From contig NZ_CP077941.1 of the NCBI RefSeq assembly GCF_019722725.1, forward strand, positions 310,001 to 374,000: a stretch of DNA of 64,000 nt, in the 5' to 3' direction. Below, piece after piece: positions 44,831 through 51,839 of this stretch. The position numbers were made by a program, and so were the translations under genes. The DNA is from Vreelandella profundi (GTDB taxonomy: Bacteria > Pseudomonadota > Gammaproteobacteria > Pseudomonadales > Halomonadaceae). Numbering within the stretch: the first letter of the stretch is position 1; every line of letters starts with the position of its first letter. The notes beneath the pieces were generated by a model. It was given only the letters and a program-made list of their open reading frames with translations, did no database searches and was not told the DNA's origin.

Positions 44831-45640
44831 TCAAGTGGAACGGCGCTGATACCACGCGGTTAACTGCATCCACCCCAGCAGCCAGAGCGTTGCCGCTGCG
44901 AATCCAGCCAATGTGCCCCACAAAAGCCCCAGCGAGCTATAAGTATAGGAAACGCATAGCGTGTAGCTTAGCAGTGAACCTAGCCCCATCGGGAAGTGCT
45001 TAATGACGGTGGCTACCGGTGCCATCCCATGGTTCAAATGTAGGATCAGCAGAAAGGGCAACATCGTGACAGGAAAAGCCGCTAGGGTGCCTGCCCAGGC
45101 GGGCGGTAGCCAATGCGCTAGCCGGGTTATTGTAAACACAATGACGGTTGCAAGGCAGGCGCGCGCGGCAAGCGCGGATAGCGAAAACGCACGGCTAGCG
45201 GGGCTTTTTACATCTGGGATCGCGCGAAACAGCGCACTAAATACGCCAATGGCGCACAGCGTGACTAGCGTGCCGCTGGTTCGCGTGAAATCAAACTGAG
45301 TGAGCAGGCTGCTGGCCGCGAACCATGCTATAAAGCCACCGGCCACGCCGCTCGCCATGCCTTTAATGCCGGGCTGACGTCCGCCTGCCACTAAGTAACC
45401 GGCGCCTAGCGCTATTGTTGCGGTAAAGCCCGCCAGCGTATGTATTGCGCTTTGGGTCGCAAACGCTGGGGAAATTTCTAAACCGATAAAAAACAGTGTC
45501 AAAGACGTTCCCAGCGGATAGCCGGCGAGCAGCCCGGCCGTGCGAGGGCTCGTACGCATCGCAATCGCACCCAGGCCCAATACCATACTGATTGAGAGGC
45601 CGAGTTTTGCTAGCTGCCAAGTGAGCGGAATTTCTAACAT
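44831..45640 (-). CDS. Multi-spanning membrane protein of unknown function
   Basis: Protein of 269 aa with about eight hydrophobic helices. The two halves each have a small-residue-rich turn followed by a proline-bearing helix (PRTAGLLAGYPLGTSLTLFF near 31-50; PAWAGTLAAFPVTMLPFLL near 180-198), so it may be an inverted duplication like many transporters. I do not recognise the family; GlpM-like proteins are a distant thought. Confidence 0.7.
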   Translation of the reverse strand: MLEIPLTWQLAKLGLSISMVLGLGAIAMRTSPRTAGLLAGYPLGTSLTLFFIGLEISPAFATQSAIHTLAGFTATIALGAGYLVAGGRQPGIKGMASGVAGGFIAWFAASSLLTQFDFTRTSGTLVTLCAIGVFSALFRAIPDVKSPASRAFSLSALAARACLATVIVFTITRLAHWLPPAWAGTLAAFPVTMLPFLLILHLNHGMAPVATVIKHFPMGLGSLLSYTLCVSYTYSSLGLLWGTLAGFAAATLWLLGWMQLTAWYQRRST

Positions 45641-45724
45641 GCGGCGTTGCCCTTACGGTTATGGTATTGCTATTGTAATTTTAACTATTTGATTCGAAAG
45701 ATATTGATGCTTAAGTGTCGTTAT

Positions 45725-46156
45725 TTAGACTAAGCGCAGCCCTTGCTGGTCGCGCCACGCTGCCTCTAGTGCATGATGCAACGATGCTTTTAAATGCGTG
45801 GGGAGCGCCTCATGAGCGGCCTGAAGCGAGTCAAATGACCGGTTCCGAAGCCAGCAGTAAGCCCAGGCGCAGGCTTCGGCATCGCTATCTGGTGTCGGGC
45901 GAGCGGGCATTTGATTGAGCAAAAATACCGCCGTACGGGGTGCCCAAAGGGGGATGTCATCAGCGCTGGCCGTGCTCCATGAATCGAGCGTTGAGCCGCT
46001 AGGCGTAGTCTCAGGCTCGCCCAGCTTGGCTACCCGTGCCGTCTCGGCGAGAATCAGCGCCAAGCGGTCAGCATCCGCCTGGCCTAGTGCACGCCACTGG
46101 CGCAGAAGAGCGGGAAGCCCCGCGCGCATCTTGGTATAAAAGTCATCTTGCGGCAT
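45725..46156 (-). CDS. Hypothetical protein
   Basis: Protein of 143 aa from the ATG at 46156 (MPQDDFYTKM), preceded by AGGAG. It is soluble, Ala/Leu/Trp rich and acidic, with WAPRTAVFLLNQMPARPTPD and CAWAYCWLRNRSFDSLQAAHEAL. I do not recognise it. It is divergent from the aminotransferase gene with only 37 bp between starts. Confidence 0.65.
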   Translation of the reverse strand: MPQDDFYTKMRAGLPALLRQWRALGQADADRLALILAETARVAKLGEPETTPSGSTLDSWSTASADDIPLWAPRTAVFLLNQMPARPTPDSDAEACAWAYCWLRNRSFDSLQAAHEALPTHLKASLHHALEAAWRDQQGLRLV

Positions 46157-46193
46157 GCTCAGCACAACTCCTATTGAATGAGTGAGATTTTTT

Positions 46194-47357
46194 ATGGCCT
46201 ATGATTTTGCCACGCCTATTGACCGTCGCCATCCAGAAGGTGGCTGGGCATCACAGAAATGGCACCGTTACGGTGACGATATCTTACCTCTGTGGGTTGC
46301 CGATATGGACTTTTACTCGCCGCCAGCGGTCATTGATGCGCTGCAGGCGAGGGTGGCCCACGGTGTTTATGGCTATGGCGAGGTGCCGGCTACGTTAACA
46401 GAAACGCTGTGTCAGTGGAGTGTCCAGCACTATAACTGGCGCATTCAACCCGAATGGCAGCAGTGGTTGCCGGGCGTGGTGCCTGCACTGCATCTAGCAG
46501 CCTTAGCGCTGACTGAGCCTGGCGACGGCGTATTGACCGTTGCGCCTATCTACCCGCCGTTCTTGGCGGTGGCTGAGCGAACGGGGCGGCTTCCTCAGCA
46601 GGCTATGCTGGCTCAACCTTCAGCGCCGGGTGAGCCTTGGCAGCTCGATATCGCTGCCCTGGAGGCGGCGATTACGCCTAGAACACGCTTGTTGCTGTGG
46701 TGTCAGCCTCATAATCCTACCGGCCGTGTATGGCGGCATGAAGAGCTCGCAGCGCTGGCGGCGCTGGTAAAACGACACGACCTTTGGGTCGTGTCAGACG
46801 AGCTTCACTGTGACCTGCTATTAAACGAGGGAGCGCAGCATCGCCCGTTGGCCGCGGCATTTCCTGAGTTAGCGAAGCGCACCATTACGCTTTGGGCACC
46901 GTCTAAAACCTTTAATTTAGCCGGTTTAACTAGCGCCTGCGCGGTGATTCCCGATGCCACGCTGCGCAAGCGATTTGCCTCCGCAGCGAAAGGGCTACTT
47001 CCTGACGGCAATGTGCTCGGTCTGGTGGCGACTGAGGCCGCTTACCGTGATGGAGAGGCGTGGCGGCAGGAGTTGTTAAACGTATTGCGCGAGCATCGCG
47101 ATACTCTACAAGCGCGCGTGGCGACTTGGCCGGGCGTTAATTGGCATGCGCCTGAGTCCACCTATTTAGCATGGCTGGATATGCGCGAGGCAGGGCTGGG
47201 TGAAGCGCCATATCAAGCGCTGCTGAACGAGGCGAGCGTGGCGCTCTCGGACGGAGCGGCCTTTGGTTGCCCCGGCTTTGTGCGGCTTAACTTTGGCACC
47301 ACCGCTTCACAGTTGGAAGCAGCGTTGTCGCGTATGGACACGGTGCTGAAAAAGTGA
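46194..47357 (+). CDS. patB: PatB/MalY-family PLP-dependent C-S lyase
   Basis: Fold type I PLP enzyme of 387 aa, related to B. subtilis PatB and E. coli MalY (cystathionine beta-lyase activity). Visible are WVADMDFYSPPAV, NPTGRVW (Asn for PLP), VVSDELHCDL (Asp) and the Schiff-base Lys238 in APSKTFNLAGL, and RLNFGTTASQLEAAL at the end. The ATG at 46194 fits the family better than the GTG at 46182. A short relic of a similar 3' end lies at 48775-48843. Confidence 0.9.
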   Translation: MAYDFATPIDRRHPEGGWASQKWHRYGDDILPLWVADMDFYSPPAVIDALQARVAHGVYGYGEVPATLTETLCQWSVQHYNWRIQPEWQQWLPGVVPALHLAALALTEPGDGVLTVAPIYPPFLAVAERTGRLPQQAMLAQPSAPGEPWQLDIAALEAAITPRTRLLLWCQPHNPTGRVWRHEELAALAALVKRHDLWVVSDELHCDLLLNEGAQHRPLAAAFPELAKRTITLWAPSKTFNLAGLTSACAVIPDATLRKRFASAAKGLLPDGNVLGLVATEAAYRDGEAWRQELLNVLREHRDTLQARVATWPGVNWHAPESTYLAWLDMREAGLGEAPYQALLNEASVALSDGAAFGCPGFVRLNFGTTASQLEAALSRMDTVLKK

Positions 47358-47395
47358 GGCGTTAGATGCGAGGATTGATGCATCGCTAAGTGACG

Positions 47396-47428
47396 GAAAA
47401 GGGCGTGGGCTAACCGCCGCGCCCCTCA
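47396..47428 (-). terminator. Possible terminator of the 47446 gene
   Basis: Hairpin with arms agggcgtgg and ccgcgcccct around a taaccg-containing loop, followed on the minus strand by TTTTCC. One imperfect pair lies in the stem. Confidence 0.45.
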
Positions 47429-47445
47429 TCCGAGAGAGCGCTCTA

Positions 47446-47808
47446 CTAGCGCTGTTGCAACTCTGCACTCAGGCGATCATTCATGGCATACATATCATCA
47501 CACAGCGCTTGAGAAGGCTGGTGGTTAGAGCCTGGCTGCATCATTTCAAGCTCGTCAGCGTGCTTATTGATTGTGCTATTAACATTCGCGTTCTGAAGAA
47601 TTCTTTCCATTTCAGCCATTACATCGTCGTTTTGTGCGTCCGAGGACATTCTTTGCTCGGCAAACTGGGCCATCTGGATTTGGACTTCCTGATTGGCAGT
47701 CATTAAGGCTTCGGCTGAGCACTCTTGTGTTTGCGCGCTAGCAGCATGGCTGGCGAAGGCACCTAGGAGCACGAGTGTGGAGACAGTTTTTTTCACGAAA
47801 CGATACAT
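47446..47808 (-). CDS. Small exported hypothetical protein
   Basis: Protein of 120 aa with a signal peptide (residues 1-25, cleavage after ASA) and a mature helical, Met/Gln/Asn-rich domain with two Cys (near residues 30 and 103) that could form a disulfide. No known motif. It stands alone with its own possible terminator. Confidence 0.7.
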   Translation of the reverse strand: MYRFVKKTVSTLVLLGAFASHAASAQTQECSAEALMTANQEVQIQMAQFAEQRMSSDAQNDDVMAEMERILQNANVNSTINKHADELEMMQPGSNHQPSQALCDDMYAMNDRLSAELQQR

Positions 47809-48018
47809 CCTATGATAATGAGCAAGCGCCCATGCTATAACAATTTTAGGTCGGTTGCTAAAGACATCTAAGAAGTTACCAGAACGTTATGCCCGTCTAT
47901 TTACGCGGATTCGTTGGGCTTCGCTATAAGCAAGTGCCAAGCGTTGCTTGCATGCTGCCCAAGAGCGTGTTTGAGCTTGGCGAGCGGGGACAGGGCGCCC
48001 GGCAGCAGGCGGGCTGCT

Positions 48019-48672
48019 TCAATCCTGCATCTCAGCCAGCTGTTCCAGAATATGGGTGTAGTTTTCTACTCCCTGGGCGCCAGTCACTAGATGACGGCGA
48101 TTGAAAATAACGGCCGGCACGCCTTGAATACCTTGCTCCTGCGAGATGCGCTGCGCATCGCGCACGTCTTTAGCGAAGCGTTGGCTTTCAAGCGTCGCCA
48201 GAGCTTCGCAATGATCCAGCCCAGTCTCTGCGGCTATGTCTGCCAGCACGTGGTTGTCAGAAAGATTGCGCTGATGGGTGAAGTGAGCCGTAAAGAGAGC
48301 CAGTTTCAGGTCGTGCATACGCTCTTGCTGGTCGGCCCAATGTAGAAGCTGATGTATGTTGAAGGTGTTGTACGTACGTATATCGTCACTGAAGCGGAAC
48401 TCGAAACCAACCTCTGCACCCAGCGCTGTCATTTTGCGCCGACTCTCTTCGGATTCCTCGGCGCGGGTGCCATATTTCTCAGCGATGTGGTCGCGCAGAT
48501 TTTGGCCCTCAGCCGGCATGTTTGGATTCAGCTCAAATGAGTGCCAATGAATCTCATGCGCTGTGCCGGTTGCTTTTAACGCCTCGGCCAGCTGCCGGTA
48601 GCCGATGATGCACCAGGGGCAAACAACATCCGACACGATATCTATTCGTAATGGTTTGTCTTGTTTGTTCAT
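48019..48672 (-). CDS. DsbA-family oxidoreductase (FrnE-like)
   Basis: Cytoplasmic thioredoxin-fold protein of 217 aa. The active site is Cys18-Pro-Trp-Cys21 (DVVCPWCIIG), the alpha-helical insertion follows, and the cis-Pro loop is QGVPAVIFN. It lacks a signal peptide, so it belongs to the FrnE/2-hydroxychromene isomerase-like branch rather than periplasmic DsbA. Confidence 0.9.
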   Translation of the reverse strand: MNKQDKPLRIDIVSDVVCPWCIIGYRQLAEALKATGTAHEIHWHSFELNPNMPAEGQNLRDHIAEKYGTRAEESEESRRKMTALGAEVGFEFRFSDDIRTYNTFNIHQLLHWADQQERMHDLKLALFTAHFTHQRNLSDNHVLADIAAETGLDHCEALATLESQRFAKDVRDAQRISQEQGIQGVPAVIFNRRHLVTGAQGVENYTHILEQLAEMQD

Positions 48673-48774
48673 TCATGATTCCTCTTGCTGCGTGCTACCT
48701 GTTGTACCGTCTAAAAAGTCAGCTTTGTGGCAGTATTTCTAGAAATAACAGATAAGGAATGTGGGCAGTCAGGG

Positions 48775-48843
48775 CGGCCTAACGCTGACACCACCGCTTC
48801 TCAGCTGGAAGCGGCGTTGTTAATCATGGGTGCCAGTGGTTAA
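48775..48843 (+). pseudogene. Relic of a PatB/MalY-type aminotransferase 3' end
   Basis: In frame this piece reads NADTTASQLEAALLIMGASG then stop, against NFGTTASQLEAALSRMDTVLKK at the end of patB (47291-47357). Nucleotide identity is high over the central 35 bases. The start of the gene is missing, so it is a leftover of a duplicated or replaced copy. Confidence 0.65.
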
Positions 48844-48861
48844 GAAAGTTTTAAAAGTTGC

Positions 48862-49806
48862 TTAATAGAGCATTGCAAAGAGTTTGCGGCGGTAGGCAAC
48901 GGTCAGTGGATGGTCAGCGCCTAGCGCATCGAATGCCTGAAGGAGCGTTTTGCGCGCCGCATCATCGTTGTAGGCACGGTCTTGTTTCATCAGCGTAAGC
49001 AGCGCCTGTAGACCTTCATCATAGTGACCATCCGCTATTTGGCGCAGCGCTCGTTGATACTGCGCTTCGCTATCGGTGCGATCAGCAAGCGCGGTGATCT
49101 CTTCAGCCGAGAGTGCCTGCTCGCTAAACTCGATGCTGGCACGTACTCCGCGCGCAGGCGCGGCATCGCGCTCTTCAGGCGGCAGGTTATCCAGCACGTT
49201 CCGCGCTTCGTCACAGCGGTTTTCGGCGACCAGCACGCGCGCAAACGCTATTTGATAAGCGTAGTGTTCGGGATATTGGCCGATAAGGGTTTGATAAATC
49301 TCGCGCGCGCCAGCGGTATCGCCAGCTTTTAGCGCTTCTTCCGCCTGATCTTCTGGGCTGGGCGGGGCTTCACCGGAAGCAGGGAAGTAGCGATTTAACC
49401 ACTCACGCACTTCTTTTTCAGGCAGCGCGGTTTGGAAGCCATCCACTAAGCCGCCCTGGCTGATTAGCTTCACATCAGGCACCGAGCGGACGCCTAGCTG
49501 GCCAGCAATTTCCGGGTTGGCGTCAATGTCGAGCTTGGCAAGTAAAAAGGCGCCTGCGTATTCAACCGCTAGCCTTTCCAGCACCGCGAGTAGCGTGCTG
49601 CATGCCTCGTTGGCAGGCGAGTAGCAGCCCATTAGCACCGGAACCTGCTTTGATGCTTCTAGGATCTGCTGAATATTGCCTGCATTCAGCTCAATAATGA
49701 CATCTTCGGGGCGTACGTTTGCTTGCTCAGCGCCCGGGGCTGTCGTTGCGGCATTGCCAGGATCGGCAGTAAGCGGCTTGCCCGAGCGGGGATCAATAAT
49801 TTGCAT
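48862..49806 (-). CDS. ybbN: Thioredoxin-like co-chaperone (CnoX/YbbN)
   Basis: Protein of 314 aa: a thioredoxin-like domain up to about residue 150, then TPR-type repeats (AEEALKAGDTAGAREIYQTL, YPEHYAYQIAFARVL, RALRQIADGHYDEGLQALL). In E. coli CnoX protects unfolded proteins under oxidative stress. The redox site is altered here to NEAC (in YSPANEACSTL) with only the second Cys kept. The ATG at 49806 (MQIIDPRSG) is chosen; the longer frame from 49845 adds 13 hydrophobic residues. Confidence 0.9.
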   Translation of the reverse strand: MQIIDPRSGKPLTADPGNAATTAPGAEQANVRPEDVIIELNAGNIQQILEASKQVPVLMGCYSPANEACSTLLAVLERLAVEYAGAFLLAKLDIDANPEIAGQLGVRSVPDVKLISQGGLVDGFQTALPEKEVREWLNRYFPASGEAPPSPEDQAEEALKAGDTAGAREIYQTLIGQYPEHYAYQIAFARVLVAENRCDEARNVLDNLPPEERDAAPARGVRASIEFSEQALSAEEITALADRTDSEAQYQRALRQIADGHYDEGLQALLTLMKQDRAYNDDAARKTLLQAFDALGADHPLTVAYRRKLFAMLY

Positions 49807-49999
49807 GGCTAGACTCAACCTTAAAAAAAGAAAATAGCTACCCATGATATGCAGGCGCAGCGGGGAATATTCAACCGGAATATTGGCTGCCAGTGAATAT
49901 AGGGATGCCTAATCATGCTATAACAATGGGAAAGCTGATACGGTGTTCGTATCTAAGATTAGTTACAAGTAAAAATGCCCCGTCATTGAAGGAGCGCTG

Positions 50000-50482
50000 A
50001 TGATGTTAGTGAAACCGCCTAGGCTGCGCCTGTACCTTTTCATCATTGTCGCTTGGGCTTTATGCACAAGTACGTCTTATGCTCAGGATGAGCAGTCGTA
50101 TCGTCAGAATATCGAAGAGTGTTTAGCGTCTACTGACACATTTGGAGAGAAGATCGATTGTATCGGCCAGCCGGCGCATGAGTGCATGGCTAATCGTAGC
50201 GATGGCGATACGGCCGAGGCGATGACCGAATGCTACGAGGGCGTACTGCAGTCTTGGGATGCTCGTTTGAGTGAGGCCTATAGTGCAATGCAGGCCGAAC
50301 AGTCCACGGAGCTTTTGCGCACCCAGTTACTTGATGCGCACCGCACTTGGCTGTCTTTTCGCGATGGCATGTGTAAATTCATTTCGGTTCAAGACCCCAC
50401 CATCGCCAATCTTTCTGAGATGCAGTGCGTCACGCAGTTGACGGGCGAACAGGCGCTGCGCTTAGAGTCTATGTTGGAGTAG
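50000..50482 (+). CDS. LprI-family (DUF1311) exported protein
   Basis: Protein of 160 aa with a signal peptide (residues 1-28, cleavage after SYA) and a DUF1311/LprI domain: MTECYEGVLQSWDARLSEAY, LLDAHRTWLSFRDGMCKF, plus several Cys for disulfides. LprI-like proteins include lysozyme inhibitors, though the role here is unproven. ggagcg lies before the start; either of the two adjacent ATGs (50000 or 50003) could be used. Confidence 0.82.
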   Translation: MMLVKPPRLRLYLFIIVAWALCTSTSYAQDEQSYRQNIEECLASTDTFGEKIDCIGQPAHECMANRSDGDTAEAMTECYEGVLQSWDARLSEAYSAMQAEQSTELLRTQLLDAHRTWLSFRDGMCKFISVQDPTIANLSEMQCVTQLTGEQALRLESMLE

Positions 50483-50592
50483 TGCATGCTTGAGTGAATT
50501 AAGCTTAGCTGCCAAAGATTGATCGTTGAGAGGGATGTCATTCAACTTAGATAGGCATAGATAGATAGCGAGTTTTCTGGAACCCAGAAACC

Positions 50593-50625
50593 AAAAAACC
50601 AACACCCGTAAAGGTATTGGTTTCT
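50593..50625 (-). terminator. Terminator after initiator tRNA
   Basis: Hairpin aaaccaacacc / ggtattggttt (one mismatch) followed on the minus strand by TTTTTT. It lies about 10 bp after the tRNA 3' end. Confidence 0.8.
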
Positions 50626-50633
50626 TCTATATT

Positions 50634-50710
<77 letters not shown>

Positions 50711-50980
50711 TCAACTTGTGGCGTATTCTACAGGCTTTTTGCGTGAAGTCAACAGGTGTATTAACACGTTCGGCTTATAGCGGTTCGCTGTGTACTACTG
50801 CAACATGAAGGGCGTATCGCGATGCTTCAAATAGTCACAATAAAAAGCTTACGCTGGTGCTTTGCTTGACCAACGGACGCATTAGAGTAATACAAGCGCA
50901 GCCGCGCTTATTCACAATGGCTTGTGGCGCGATGCTATGCCGTTAGGTTCAAGTCATTTGTCATATCAGGGAGGTATTCA

Positions 50981-51727
50981 ATGGCCAATCAAGCCCCCGT
51001 CGCCTGGGTAACTGGTGGAACTGGTGGTATCGGTACGGCAATTTGCCGTTCGTTGGCAGAGGCGGGTTATCTGGTCGTCGCGGGTTACCGCAACCCCGAT
51101 AAGGCCAAAACCTGGCTAGAAACGCAGCATGCTGACGGTTATAACAATATCGAGCTATCCGGCGTCGACCTTTCCGATCACAACGCCTGCATAGAAGGCG
51201 CCCGCGCTATCTATGAAACATACGGTCCTGTTAGCGTGCTCGTGAACTGCGCGGGCATTACGCGTGATGGCACCATGAAGAAAATGTCTTATGAGCAGTG
51301 GTACGAAGTACTCGATACCAACCTCAACAGCGTTTTTAATACCTGCCGCAGCGTTATTGAGATGATGTTGGAGCATGGCTATGGGCGAATTATTAATATT
51401 TCATCCATCAATGGCCGCAAGGGGCAGTTTGGCCAGGTCAACTATGCAGCCGCCAAAGCCGGGATGCATGGTTTAACCATGTCGTTGGCGCAGGAAACGG
51501 CGACTAAGGGCATTACCGTCAATACCGTATCGCCTGGCTACATCGCCACCGATATGATTATGAATATTCCAGAAAAAGTGCGTGAAGCCATCCGGGAAAC
51601 GATTCCGGTGAAGCGCTATGGTACGCCGGAAGAGATTGGCCGCCTGGTAGCCTTCTTAGCCGATAAGGAGTCGGGGTTTATTACCGGTGCTAACATTGAT
51701 ATCAATGGCGGTCAGTTTATGGGCTAG
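50981..51727 (+). CDS. phaB: Acetoacetyl-CoA reductase
   Basis: NADPH-dependent short-chain dehydrogenase of 248 aa that makes 3-hydroxybutyryl-CoA for polyhydroxybutyrate. Visible are TGGTGGIGTAICRSLA (NADPH site), NCAGITRDGTMKKM, the catalytic Ser in NISSINGRKGQFGQ and Tyr/Lys in NYAAAKAG, and INGGQFMG at the end, as in PhaB. The ATG at 50981 follows gggaggt. It is not next to phaA or phaC, and a strong terminator follows. Confidence 0.93.
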   Translation: MANQAPVAWVTGGTGGIGTAICRSLAEAGYLVVAGYRNPDKAKTWLETQHADGYNNIELSGVDLSDHNACIEGARAIYETYGPVSVLVNCAGITRDGTMKKMSYEQWYEVLDTNLNSVFNTCRSVIEMMLEHGYGRIINISSINGRKGQFGQVNYAAAKAGMHGLTMSLAQETATKGITVNTVSPGYIATDMIMNIPEKVREAIRETIPVKRYGTPEEIGRLVAFLADKESGFITGANIDINGGQFMG

Positions 51728-51778
51728 TGGCTCGCTATTGGCTGATAGCAGCATGCGTATTTTGTTATCTAAGCATGC

Positions 51779-51812
51779 AAACGGGAGGCTTCGCAGCCTC
51801 CCGTTATTGTTT
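51779..51812 (+). terminator. phaB terminator (bidirectional)
   Basis: Perfect 10-bp stem acgggaggct / agcctcccgt with tetraloop tcgc, followed by tattgtttta. It may also serve the convergent DUF349 gene. Confidence 0.9.
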
Positions 51813-51839
51813 TACTGATGCCGCTAAGCTAGGTTTTCG

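Noticed and set aside
47889..48104. 71-aa plus-strand frame before the DsbA-like gene
   Set aside because: It overlaps the end of a clear minus-strand gene, has no ribosome binding site and has unnatural composition.
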